A DNA stretch of 64,000 nucleotides from positions 1 to 64,000 of the forward strand of contig JAFSKV010000020.1 of the NCBI GenBank assembly GCA_017448795.1, in the 5' to 3' direction. Within the stretch, counting starts at the first letter, position 1, and each line of letters starts with the position of its first letter. The notes beneath the pieces are model-generated. The model was not told where the DNA came from and ran no database searches. It saw only the letters and a list, made by a program, of their open reading frames with translations. The DNA is from Synergistaceae bacterium. Lineage in GTDB: Bacteria; Synergistota; Synergistia; Synergistales; Aminobacteriaceae. Positions 9,313 through 17,527 of this stretch are shown piece by piece. A program made the translations under genes and the position numbers.

Positions 9313-9340
9313 GAGGCTCATTACCGGGCCTCTTTTGTTT
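9313..9340 (+). terminator. Terminator of the rplJL operon
   Basis: GAGGC pairs with GCCTC around a 10-base loop, followed by TTTTGTTT, starting 16 bases after the rplL stop. Confidence 0.75.
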
Positions 9341-9362
9341 ATGTGAGAACGGAGGAATGACA

Positions 9363-9740
9363 ATGAGCGCGCAGAAAGAAAAGAAAAATTCCCCGAAGCC
9401 CGACAACAAGAAGAAAATCATAATCGGTGTGGTAGCTGTGATACTCCTGCTCAATATCATGTGGACGATAATGCAGAACAAGTTCACGCCCAAACTTGAC
9501 GAAGTGAAGGCGGCAATGTCAGCATTAGAGCAGAGAATCGAGAAGCTGGAGAAGGGCGGACTGCCGGACGTGGCTGACCTCAAGGAAGATTTCGCGGCGT
9601 TGAAGGCGGTATCTGACAAGTTCGCTGAGAGGCTCAACAGCTCGGTCAAGGCAGAAGAAGAGCAGCTTGCATCGCTTGAAGCGCAGGTTGAGGCGCAGAA
9701 GGCAAGGGTCGAGTCGCTCAGGAAGATGGCGGCGGAATAA
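9363..9740 (+). CDS. Small single-span membrane protein with coiled coil
   Basis: A 125-residue protein with a short Lys-rich cytoplasmic N-terminus, one transmembrane helix (about 18-38) and a long C-terminal coiled coil rich in Glu, Lys and Ala, presumably extracytoplasmic. GGAGG at 9351-9355 is seven bases from ATG 9363, which is preferred over ATG 9357. No known family is recognised. It sits between two terminators and so is probably a single transcription unit. Confidence 0.7.
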   Translation: MSAQKEKKNSPKPDNKKKIIIGVVAVILLLNIMWTIMQNKFTPKLDEVKAAMSALEQRIEKLEKGGLPDVADLKEDFAALKAVSDKFAERLNSSVKAEEEQLASLEAQVEAQKARVESLRKMAAE

Positions 9741-9771
9741 CTCTCATTCACAGCAAGAACACTCAGGATTG

Positions 9772-9803
9772 CCCCGGTTGAACATGGCCGGGGTATTGTT
9801 TTA
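9772..9803 (+). terminator. Terminator between the coiled-coil and zinc-ribbon genes
   Basis: CCCCGG at 9772-9777 pairs with CCGGGG at 9788-9793 across a 10-base loop, followed by TATTGTTTT. Confidence 0.7.
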
Positions 9804-9819
9804 CTCTCAGGAAGGAAGG

Positions 9820-10431
9820 ATGAACGTGAACTGCAAATCATGCGGCGCGCCACTCGATGAAGGGACGGAGAAATGCCCCTATTGCGGGACTCTCACGGAT
9901 TACGGCAAGGAGAAATTCCGCGAACGTGAGTCAAAGAAACACGAGGATGAACGACGGCAGAAGCTCGACAATCTCCCGGCCATGAAGTATGTTGCTCCGG
10001 GACTGCTGGCGGTGCTGTATGTGGTAACAGGGGGGATTTACTCGGTCTACTGGTACGCTATGAGGCTGAAGCCGCTAAACTCGCTTGGTACAAAGGCAAA
10101 AGTCCCGGCGTGGCTGGTTGGGATTTTCGCGCTGGTGTACGTGGGGTTGTGTCTCCTGCCTCAGTATGACCTGACGGAATACGGGCTTGACGCTGAAATT
10201 GCCGACAACATCTACAACTATGCGCTGGGAATCGTGATTGTAGCGTCGGGATGGCTGGCGTTCATGGCTAGGAGGGTGCTTCAGGAATACGCGGCCAGAT
10301 TCATGGACAGGACTCAGGCCGTCAGCATCATAGCTCCGTCAAGCGTCCTGTTAGGGCTGTTCGGGGCGGGTTATCTTCAGTCCCAAGTCAACAGGATGAT
10401 AAAGATGAATCTATTTTCACCCAAGATATGA
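9820..10431 (+). CDS. Zinc-ribbon membrane protein (DUF4234-like)
   Basis: A 203-residue protein. The N-terminal zinc ribbon (CKSC near residue 5, CPYC near residue 19) is followed by a charged linker and about four membrane helices. The GGIYSVYWYAMRLK stretch is reminiscent of DUF4234-type membrane domains. The start is ATG 9820, directly after GAAGGAAGG; the longer frame upstream would cross a terminator. The function is unknown. Similar zinc ribbons recur in the SPFH protein at 11236-12333. Confidence 0.7.
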   Translation: MNVNCKSCGAPLDEGTEKCPYCGTLTDYGKEKFRERESKKHEDERRQKLDNLPAMKYVAPGLLAVLYVVTGGIYSVYWYAMRLKPLNSLGTKAKVPAWLVGIFALVYVGLCLLPQYDLTEYGLDAEIADNIYNYALGIVIVASGWLAFMARRVLQEYAARFMDRTQAVSIIAPSSVLLGLFGAGYLQSQVNRMIKMNLFSPKI

Positions 10432-10444
10432 GGCAACAAAAAAA

Positions 10445-10470
10445 CCCCCGGCCATTCACCGGGGGCGTTC
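10445..10470 (+). terminator. Bidirectional terminator between convergent genes
   Basis: CCCCCGG pairs with CCGGGGG over a seven-base loop, with GTTCTTTCTT on one side and seven A on the other, so it can serve both the zinc-ribbon gene and the minus-strand gene ending at 10504. Confidence 0.8.
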
Positions 10471-10478
10471 TTTCTTCT

Positions 10479-10510
10479 CGTCTGCTTCACGTCTGCTTCA
10501 CGTCTACTTA
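10479..10510. repeat. Short tandem repeat, 11-bp unit
   Basis: CGTCTGCTTCA occurs twice head to tail at 10479-10500, with a third imperfect copy reaching the stop codon of the neighbouring minus-strand gene. Confidence 0.8.
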
Positions 10511-11220
10511 GCGTTCTTCACGTACTCGTTCCGCAGGGTCAAGGCACGTTCCGCCAGCGTACAGGCACGGATCACACCCTGAACATCTCCGCTCTTCACG
10601 GCTGACTCAAGCTCCTTCACGGCCGATTCGAGTCCCCGCTCAAGTTTCCCGCTCGCTGGGGTGGGGTCTGAGTACTTCACGGACTCGGAGAACCTAATAA
10701 CCTGCGATATTGCGTCCTGACTCATTCCGGCGGCTCTCATGTCGTCAGCAATGTACCCAATCTGTGATGACATTGACGCGAGATTTGCACGGCCCTCGGA
10801 CTGTCGGCGGGTTGTCGCGTCTGAGAGTTTCAGCTCGGCCATGTTGATCAGCCCCATCGGCACAAGGAACACCACAAGCCCCCCGATTTCCGTCAACATG
10901 AGGCGCGTAACAGTCCAGCCCGCATAGGCATTCCAGACGGCAATCACGATCGTGAACACGAAATACAGCCCCCCAAGTATCGACTTCGAGAAGCTGACCG
11001 GGATATTTTTGCCTCCGTTACCGCGCCACGCAATCCCCGCGAACATGAGCGTCTCAACCACGAGAGCGAACACGATGAATCCTGCCGAAATCCAGAAGGT
11101 AGTACCGCGCTGTTCCGGTGTCGTCAGGTAGTAGGTGAAGACCGCCGCCGCAAGCCCAATCAACGCCATAATCAGGAAGATGTTGAAGACCTGGCGTAAC
11201 TTGCTGAAGAATTTTCCCAT
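10504..11220 (-). CDS. Four-span membrane protein with helical C-terminal region
   Basis: A 238-residue protein. Four hydrophobic segments lie roughly at 14-32, 44-65, 84-101 and 108-126. A soluble helical C-terminal half follows, ending in two similar ES-AVKELESAVK segments. No known family is recognised. It starts 15 bases after the SPFH/zinc-ribbon gene and is very likely cotranscribed with it, suggesting a shared membrane-associated role. Confidence 0.7.
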   Translation of the reverse strand: MGKFFSKLRQVFNIFLIMALIGLAAAVFTYYLTTPEQRGTTFWISAGFIVFALVVETLMFAGIAWRGNGGKNIPVSFSKSILGGLYFVFTIVIAVWNAYAGWTVTRLMLTEIGGLVVFLVPMGLINMAELKLSDATTRRQSEGRANLASMSSQIGYIADDMRAAGMSQDAISQVIRFSESVKYSDPTPASGKLERGLESAVKELESAVKSGDVQGVIRACTLAERALTLRNEYVKNAK

Positions 11221-11235
11221 GATTAACCCTCCTTG

Positions 11236-12333
11236 TTATATCTGCTGCCCGCAGTTGGGACAGAATTTCGCGCCGGGCATTATCGGCTGTCCGCAGTTCG
11301 CGCACACGAGTTTTGCCCCGCAGTTCATGCAGAATTTCGCCCCCGCCGGGACTGCCTGCCCGCATGAAGGACACGTAGAGCCTGTGGGTAGTGGAGAGGG
11401 GTTAGTGGGTAGTGGGGGCTGTGAGTTGGGATTGATGTACTGCCCCATCTGAGCGGCCATGTTCCCGAAAGCTCCGCCCATTCCCATGCCTGCGCCGAGT
11501 CCGACCCCCGCCCCAAGCAGTGAGCTTCCTCCCTCGTTCTTTGCGGCTGACTCCATCACGTCAAACGAGCGTTTCTGCTGGTAGCTGTAGCCCATGACGT
11601 TCATTGTTGCGCGTTCTGCCATGGCTGATTTCAGCTTCTTCACGCCCTCGTCCGAGTCGTCAACGTTCACCGAGCCGAAGTAGAAATTAAGCGGCTCAAT
11701 CCCGTAAAGCGCGAACTCAGGGCGCACCTTCTCTACAGCCTCGTTCGACATGTCTTCAAGGTACGCGGAAATCTCGAAGATATTGACCTTCTTGTGAGCT
11801 ATGTAGGTCGCTATCATGTCGCCCATACGTGAGAGAATTAACCCCTTGAAGTAGGCGGCGATTTCATCACGTGTGATTGATGACTTGTTGCCGGAAAGTT
11901 TCAGGACAAACTGCCGGCTGTCCTTCACGCGGATTCCGAACTGCCCGAACGCACGCACGTAGATCGGTATCTGATATTCCGGGTCTCGCAGGAGAAGCGG
12001 ATTCTGAGTCCCCCACTTCACGTCGAGAATGTTCACCTTGTTGACGAACCACACAGCCGCCTTGAATGCGCTCTCACCGCCTGTAGCAAGGCTGATTAGC
12101 CGCCCTAACATGGGGATGTTGCTTGTCGACAGGGTATGACGGCCTGCGGGGAACAAGTCTAAGGCCTGCCCGTCCTTGAAGAGGATTGCCTCCTGAGTTT
12201 CCCGGACTACAAGCTGAGTCCAGTTGCCGAGTTCGTCGCTTTTTGCGGGATTCTTGCGGTCAACGTAACGCCACGCTAGTATGTCGTTTGTGTTGAGGGA
12301 GTCGTCCCACTGCACTACCTGTACTATTGCCAT
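11236..12333 (-). CDS. SPFH (band-7-like) domain protein with C-terminal double zinc ribbon
   Basis: A 365-residue protein of the YdjI/virion-core-protein type. The SPFH-like domain spans about residues 20-260 and a Gly/Met-rich stretch about 270-300. Two zinc ribbons follow (CPSC...CMNC and CANC...CPNC). SPFH proteins assemble on membranes as scaffolds. The start is ATG 12333, eight bases after AAAGGAG; the in-frame GTG nine bases upstream overlaps that region and is less likely. It lies 13 bases downstream of hicB and upstream of a four-span membrane protein. Confidence 0.85.
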   Translation of the reverse strand: MAIVQVVQWDDSLNTNDILAWRYVDRKNPAKSDELGNWTQLVVRETQEAILFKDGQALDLFPAGRHTLSTSNIPMLGRLISLATGGESAFKAAVWFVNKVNILDVKWGTQNPLLLRDPEYQIPIYVRAFGQFGIRVKDSRQFVLKLSGNKSSITRDEIAAYFKGLILSRMGDMIATYIAHKKVNIFEISAYLEDMSNEAVEKVRPEFALYGIEPLNFYFGSVNVDDSDEGVKKLKSAMAERATMNVMGYSYQQKRSFDVMESAAKNEGGSSLLGAGVGLGAGMGMGGAFGNMAAQMGQYINPNSQPPLPTNPSPLPTGSTCPSCGQAVPAGAKFCMNCGAKLVCANCGQPIMPGAKFCPNCGQQI

Positions 12334-12346
12334 TTTTCGCACTCCT

Positions 12347-12625
12347 TTACACTGCTATTCTGGAATATAGCTCCGTGTCTGCCGTGATTAACGCCGCTAT
12401 TTCGCCCGCATGGAGATTCATGCTGTCCATGTCTGAGGCTTCTGGGACTGCGATTCCCTGAGTCTCAGCGTCAAGCAGCATCAGGTTCAGCACGTCTTCT
12501 GCGTTGTCGAGAGCCTCGCGCAAGGTCAGGCCGTCAGCAAAACAGTTCTTCATGTCGGGGAAATCAACGTAATATACTTTGTCGCCGAAATCATAGCTTA
12601 TGACTGCCGGATATGAGTACTTCAC
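12347..12625 (-). CDS. hicB: HicB-family antitoxin
   Basis: A 92-residue protein with the HicB partial RNase-H-like fold (YPAVISYDFGDKVYYVDFPDMKNCFADG, here named by its ends). It is predicted to bind and inhibit HicA. The start is GTG at 12623-12625, overlapping the hicA stop as GTGA and preceded by AGGGAGG; starting further upstream would overlap hicA extensively. It is short, and no obvious C-terminal DNA-binding domain is visible, so autoregulation is uncertain. Confidence 0.85.
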   Translation of the reverse strand: MKYSYPAVISYDFGDKVYYVDFPDMKNCFADGLTLREALDNAEDVLNLMLLDAETQGIAVPEASDMDSMNLHAGEIAALITADTELYSRIAV

Positions 12626-12807
12626 CTTATGCCAGCCTCCCTGAAAATCTTGCGCAGGGTCCCCGGCGGAATATCCTTGCCCGAATGCCGCCATACCGGG
12701 AAATCCTGCCCCGTAATGTCCGAATGCCACACTTCATGATTTGTCCCTTCACGCACAAAATAACACCTGTTTCCCTTGAGTATACGTAACAGCTCAGAGC
12801 GTTTCAT
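12622..12807 (-). CDS. hicA: HicA-family mRNA interferase toxin
   Basis: A 61-residue HicA with a double-stranded-RNA-binding-like fold. KRSELLRILKGNRCYFVREG and the catalytic-histidine region TNHEVWHS are present, followed by HSGKDIPPGTLRKI. HicA toxins cleave mRNA unless bound by HicB. The gene begins nine bases after the prepilin stop and overlaps hicB by four bases, so the pair lies inside a longer operon. Confidence 0.88.
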   Translation of the reverse strand: MKRSELLRILKGNRCYFVREGTNHEVWHSDITGQDFPVWRHSGKDIPPGTLRKIFREAGIR

Positions 12808-12816
12808 GACAGAACG

Positions 12817-13314
12817 CTACTTCTTGCCCGAACGTATCAGAAGCCACACATGAGAGTTGCTGCTCTTGTAGGAAGGATACGCTGTGCCGCTCTTTTCCGG
12901 GGGAGTCGCGCTCGATGACCCGCAGAGATTCGCGCTTGACGCCCTGCCTTCGATTTTCTCCCTGACCCTCGTTCCGTCAGCGTCACTTAAAGCATACCCT
13001 GCCCACCACACCCCGGAAGCATTCTTCACCATGTAGCTGGCTACATCCGGGATTTTGCCCTCGTTGTGCATGTACTTCTTGACGTAAGACATGAGCTCCG
13101 CCGGTTCATTGGGCGTTTTCCCGAAATGATCCATGCTGTCAGTGTAAAACGCCATTGCCGCCATCGAGAAATTCCGCAGGTTGCTGATGATGTTATTTGC
13201 CCTGGCCGTTGAGATTGACTCGTTGCTCGATACCATCATCATAGACCCTAGTATTCCCATCACTACAATCACTATGAGAAGCTCAATGAGTGTGAAGCCT
13301 TTGTGTTCGCGCAT
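12817..13314 (-). CDS. Type IV prepilin/pseudopilin
   Basis: A 165-residue prepilin. After a short positive leader comes the prepilin peptidase site G/FTLIELLIVIVVMGI, with Glu at +5, then a hydrophobic helix and a variable C-terminal domain of about 130 residues. The start is ATG 13314 (MREHKGF), behind GGGGTGAT; a longer frame to 13380 has an implausible leader. It follows the terminator of the pilB-pilT-pilC cluster, so it appears to be separately transcribed while functionally linked. Confidence 0.9.
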   Translation of the reverse strand: MREHKGFTLIELLIVIVVMGILGSMMMVSSNESISTARANNIISNLRNFSMAAMAFYTDSMDHFGKTPNEPAELMSYVKKYMHNEGKIPDVASYMVKNASGVWWAGYALSDADGTRVREKIEGRASSANLCGSSSATPPEKSGTAYPSYKSSNSHVWLLIRSGKK

Positions 13315-13346
13315 ATTATCACCCCGCCACATGATAGCATACGCCC

Positions 13347-13391
13347 GCAAAAAATCCCTCCCCCGCGAATCTTCACGCAAAGAGAGGGATT
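13347..13391 (-). terminator. Terminator after pilC
   Basis: On the minus strand AATCCCTC pairs with GAGGGATT, followed by TTTT, with a loop of about 23 bases. It lies between the pilC stop and the prepilin start. Confidence 0.65.
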
Positions 13392-13419
13392 GTGTGTTAC
13401 GTTTTTTGCTGACTGACTG

Positions 13420-14703
13420 CTACGACAGCTGGACTATTGCCGACGTTACAGGCGCAAAAATCGACGTGGCTATGATGGCTATAATTCCGCCTACAAACAC
13501 AATAAGCATAGGCTCAAGCAATGACACGGTGGCCTTCACCTGCTCGTCAAGCTCCTGGTCATACCAAGCCGCCACACGCTCAAGCATGTTGTCCAAGTGC
13601 CCGGTCTCCTCGCCTATCCTCATCATCTGAGAGACAAGAACAGGGAAAATTTTTGCCTGACGCGCAGAGTCCCCTAGAGATATTCCCCTGATTACCCCCT
13701 GGCGCAAAGCAGCGTAGCCTTCTTCGACAGCAACATTCCCGGCCGTCCCTTCAGCCATCTCGAGCCCGCGGACTATAGGCACACCCGCCGAAGTCAATGC
13801 GGAAAGTGTCCGGCTTGACCGCGCCATCGATGCCTTCATGATCAGATCCTTCATCACGGGAATCTTCAGCTTTATTTTGTCCATTGTCCCCTTTGTGGCC
13901 TTGTTTGTTGACAGGAAGTAAAGCCCCCCTATTACCGCTACAAAAGCCGCCGCCACTATGTACCAGTTCTTGGAAAACCAGTTGCCTATACCGAACATGA
14001 CAAGCGTTATCTGAGGAAGCTCAATGTTGAGGGCCGCAAATGTCTCCTCAAATTTCGGCACGAGGAACATGAAGAACAGTATCAATATTCCTATGGCAAA
14101 TATCATGATGAAGGCCGGGTAGAACATAGCACTCTTGATTTTGCTCCGCAGCTGCTCCTGTTTCTCCAGCAGCGTCGCCGCCTGCTCAAGGGACTGACCC
14201 AGCAATCCGCCTTCTTCTCCTGCTTCTATCAGGGAGATTATGAGCGTGCTGAATGCTTTTTCTTGGCTCATGGCCTGTGAGAGCGGTATTCCTCTGTCGA
14301 GCCTGTTCTTGATGTTCTGTAGGGCGTAACGCAATGAAGCATTTTTCTCACCGCCCGCTATAACGTCTATTGATGTCGCGAGGCTCAGGCCTGCATTCTC
14401 CATCGTGGCAAGCTGACGGAAGAAGACCATAAGCGATTTCAACGGGACTCTGCCGCCGCTGAGGAGATGGCCTATATCCAGATTCATCAGGGACTTCAAG
14501 GACATTCCGCTTCCTGAACCTGACGGCTTTTTTGCCTGTGAGGACTGTGAAGGTGAATGACCCTTTCCGCTCTGTGCGTTAAGGTTGACGACTATCATCC
14601 CCTGAGCTCTTAGGCTGTTCAGCGCGCTCTTCTGGTCTTCAGCCTCAACGAAGCCTTCCACCATTTCACCGCTTGAAGCTCTTGCGCGGTACTTGAAGTT
14701 CAT
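13420..14703 (-). CDS. pilC: Type IV pilus inner-membrane platform protein PilC (GspF family)
   Basis: A 427-residue polytopic protein with an N-terminal cytoplasmic region, two GspF domains (about 95-220 and 300-420), and three membrane helices, including LILFFMFLVPKFEE. It anchors the pilus assembly and retraction ATPases. It starts 15 bases after pilT. Confidence 0.93.
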   Translation of the reverse strand: MNFKYRARASSGEMVEGFVEAEDQKSALNSLRAQGMIVVNLNAQSGKGHSPSQSSQAKKPSGSGSGMSLKSLMNLDIGHLLSGGRVPLKSLMVFFRQLATMENAGLSLATSIDVIAGGEKNASLRYALQNIKNRLDRGIPLSQAMSQEKAFSTLIISLIEAGEEGGLLGQSLEQAATLLEKQEQLRSKIKSAMFYPAFIMIFAIGILILFFMFLVPKFEETFAALNIELPQITLVMFGIGNWFSKNWYIVAAAFVAVIGGLYFLSTNKATKGTMDKIKLKIPVMKDLIMKASMARSSRTLSALTSAGVPIVRGLEMAEGTAGNVAVEEGYAALRQGVIRGISLGDSARQAKIFPVLVSQMMRIGEETGHLDNMLERVAAWYDQELDEQVKATVSLLEPMLIVFVGGIIAIIATSIFAPVTSAIVQLS

Positions 14704-14718
14704 CGCTTATGTTCTCCC

Positions 14719-15798
14719 TTACAGCCCCGACGACACAGCACGGTCAAATTCCGCTTGGTCATAAGCGAAGCTCTTTGCTGTTGACCGGGAAATCTTGCCG
14801 TCCTTCACCCAGTGGACTAAATCCTGCTCCATCGTGTGCATCCCGAATGACATTCCCGTAAGCATGGCATTCCGTATACTGCTGATTTTGCCTTCACGTA
14901 TGCTTGCGCGGATTGCCGGGGTCGTAATCATGATTTCCGTTGCGCAGACTCTCCCCTTGATGTCGTCGCGCGGAATGAGCTGCTGTGAGCATATCCCAAG
15001 AAGCGTGTAGGCAAGCTGAAGCCTGATTTGATTTTGCTGATGAGGGGGGAAAACGTCAACAATCCTCTCTATTGACTGTGAAGCGTCCTGTGTGTGGAGC
15101 GTCCCGAAAACAAGATGCCCTGTTTCAGCCGCTGTGATGGCCGCGCCGATTGTCTCAAGGTCTCTCATTTCGCCTATCATGATAACGTCCGGGTCCTGTC
15201 TCAGAACGTGGCGGATTCCTGATGCGAAATTCTCCGTGTCATGGCCGATTTCGCGCTGGTGGATGACCGACATTGCCGGGCTGTGTATGTACTCGATCGG
15301 GTCCTCTATAGTTACGATGTGGGCTTTCCTGTTGTGGTTGATTTCGCTGATTATCGCCGCGAGGGTTGAGCTTTTGCCGTGTCCTGTCGGGCCTGTCGCG
15401 AGGAAGAGCCCCCTGTGCTTCTGGGACATCGTTTTGAGGATGGGCGGAAGTCCCAGCTCATCAAGCGAGCGTATCAATGTCGGGACAAGCCTGAATGTAA
15501 GTGATACCCCGTTCATCTCCCTGTAAGCACTGCCCCTGAACCGCTGTGTGCCGTATGTGAACGCAAAATCAAGGTCGCCCGTGTCAGTGAAGCGTTCATG
15601 CTGTGAGGGCGTGAGGATTTCGCTGATGAATTTTTCGAGTGCCTCCTTCGTGAATATCACCGACGATTCTATGTAGTTGAGTTCGCCGTGAACCCTCAGG
15701 GCAGGAAGGCAGCCTGACGAAAGATGTATGTCGCTCGCACCGTCATTGATTGCCAGCCTGATTAGCTCCTCAAGGTCTGTGTTGTCAAATTTCTGCAC
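14719..15798 (-). CDS. pilT: Pilus retraction ATPase PilT
   Basis: A 359-residue hexameric ATPase. Walker A is GPTGHGKSST; the Asp box region IVTIEDPIEYIH, Walker B (DPDVIMIGEMRDLE) and the His box (HLVFGTLHT) follow, with the PilT AIRASIREGK segment near the C-terminus. The start is GTG 15798, behind AGGAGG. It powers pilus disassembly and twitching. pilT lies directly between pilB and pilC, 14 bases after pilB. Confidence 0.93.
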   Translation of the reverse strand: MQKFDNTDLEELIRLAINDGASDIHLSSGCLPALRVHGELNYIESSVIFTKEALEKFISEILTPSQHERFTDTGDLDFAFTYGTQRFRGSAYREMNGVSLTFRLVPTLIRSLDELGLPPILKTMSQKHRGLFLATGPTGHGKSSTLAAIISEINHNRKAHIVTIEDPIEYIHSPAMSVIHQREIGHDTENFASGIRHVLRQDPDVIMIGEMRDLETIGAAITAAETGHLVFGTLHTQDASQSIERIVDVFPPHQQNQIRLQLAYTLLGICSQQLIPRDDIKGRVCATEIMITTPAIRASIREGKISSIRNAMLTGMSFGMHTMEQDLVHWVKDGKISRSTAKSFAYDQAEFDRAVSSGL

Positions 15799-15812
15799 CT
15801 TATGTATCCTCC

Positions 15813-17495
15813 TTATATTGTCGCGCTCAGTATTTCCTCTACTGATGTGTAGCCTGCAAGTGCCGCGTTGAGTCCGGCTCTGCGCAGTGTCTTCATTCCG
15901 TCATCAATGGCCGCGTTCCTGAGTTCCATTGCGTCAGCCCCCTTGATGATCATCTCGCGCAGGTGGTCATTCAGCACCATGATCTCGTAAATCCCGCGCC
16001 TTCCCCTGTAACCGTGCCGGCAATGCTGGCATCCCACAGGCCTGAAAGCAGTACTCCCCGCCGGGACACCGAACTTCTCGCAGCTCACCTCGTCAAGCTC
16101 GTACTCTTCTTTGCAGTGAGGACAGAGACAGCGTACAAGCCTCTGCGCAATTACACCCGTAAGAGAGGCCGCAAGAAGGAACGGCGCGACTCCCATGTCG
16201 ATGATTCTCACAGCCGCGCTGGGTGCGTCGTTCGTGTGAAGCGAGGAAAGCACGAAATGCCCAGTCAGAGCCGAGCGTATTGCAATCTGTGCTGTGTCAG
16301 TGTCGCGGATCTCTCCTATCATGATTTTGTCCGGGTCCTGCCTCAGGATTGAGCGGAGGGCGGAGTCGAACGTCAGGCCTGCCTTCTCGTTCACGTTGAC
16401 CTGGTTGATGCCGGGTATGTAGAACTCTACGGGGTCTTCTACTGTGATTATGTTTATGTCGGGGTTGCTGATTTTCTTCAGCATGGAGTAAAGCGTCGTG
16501 GACTTCCCGGAGCCTGTCGGGCCTGTAGCAAGCATCATTCCCCAAGGAGTCTCGCAGAAACTCTGTATATGCTCCATGTCGTCATCCTCAAGGCCTAATT
16601 GCTCAAGCTCGACGAAAGAGTGATCCCTGTCGAGAATACGGAGGACGACTTTTTCCCCGCTCATTGTAGGGAGTGAGCTGACGCGCAAATCTATGTGCCT
16701 GCCGTCAATAATCGTAAGAATACGGCCGTCCTGCGGCTTGCGTTTTTCTGCAATGTCCATCCCTGCCATGATTTTAAGGCGTGAGATGACTGCGGGCTGA
16801 ACTACTGCCGGGTACTGGTTGTGAATGTAAAGCGCGCCGTCAACGCGGAAACGTATGCGGCTCATCTGCTCATAGGCCTCGAAGTGAATATCTGAAGCGT
16901 TCTCCCTGACTGCCTGCTGTATTGCGCTGTTCACAAGTTCGATGAGGGGCGCGTCATCCGGGTTCATTGTTGTAGTCGTCGCGGCGAGCGGGGTGTAAAC
17001 GTCCCCTGCCTCCATAGTGTCGCTCATTGCTCCGGCAAGGTTGGCGCTGAACTCGTACATTCTGGACAGGTTGCGTGAAATGTCGTCGCCTCCTGAAGTG
17101 GCGATGCGCAGGTCGTGGCCTGTGAGCATCTTGATTTCGTCCTGAGCCGGGAGGTCGAGGGGGTCGGACATGGTAACAAGAAGGGTGTCATCATCGTCGA
17201 GTTTAAGAGGAATGAGCTGTAGTCTTTCCGCGACGTTTTTGGGGATCATCTTGATGGCTTCGTCTTCGGGCTGGTAGCGGTCGAGCTGTATGAACTGGAG
17301 CTCAAGCTGGACTGCGAGGGTTTCTGCGACTTGTGTGGGAGTCAGTGCGCCGAGGGACACGAGGATTTCGCCGATTCTTTTGTCTGAAGTCTGCTGTAGC
17401 ATGAGGGCTTTGTCGAGGGATTCCTGGCTGACCAAGTCATACTCGCGGAGAATTTCGCCGAAGCGTTTCCGCTGTGTGAAGAATATATCCTGCAA
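15813..17495 (-). CDS. pilB: Pilus extension ATPase PilB (GspE family)
   Basis: A 560-residue assembly ATPase. The N-terminal MshEN domain (about 1-145) is a likely c-di-GMP-binding region in this family. The ATPase core has Walker A GPTGSGKSTTL, Walker B DPDKIMIGEIRD, and a tetracysteine zinc motif (CLCPHC...CQHC). The start is TTG 17495, after AAAGGAGG. It follows the EpsG-like gene by 32 bases. Confidence 0.94.
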   Translation of the reverse strand: MQDIFFTQRKRFGEILREYDLVSQESLDKALMLQQTSDKRIGEILVSLGALTPTQVAETLAVQLELQFIQLDRYQPEDEAIKMIPKNVAERLQLIPLKLDDDDTLLVTMSDPLDLPAQDEIKMLTGHDLRIATSGGDDISRNLSRMYEFSANLAGAMSDTMEAGDVYTPLAATTTTMNPDDAPLIELVNSAIQQAVRENASDIHFEAYEQMSRIRFRVDGALYIHNQYPAVVQPAVISRLKIMAGMDIAEKRKPQDGRILTIIDGRHIDLRVSSLPTMSGEKVVLRILDRDHSFVELEQLGLEDDDMEHIQSFCETPWGMMLATGPTGSGKSTTLYSMLKKISNPDINIITVEDPVEFYIPGINQVNVNEKAGLTFDSALRSILRQDPDKIMIGEIRDTDTAQIAIRSALTGHFVLSSLHTNDAPSAAVRIIDMGVAPFLLAASLTGVIAQRLVRCLCPHCKEEYELDEVSCEKFGVPAGSTAFRPVGCQHCRHGYRGRRGIYEIMVLNDHLREMIIKGADAMELRNAAIDDGMKTLRRAGLNAALAGYTSVEEILSATI

Positions 17496-17527
17496 AATGA
17501 GATTCCTCCTTTGTGTGTGAATTATGT

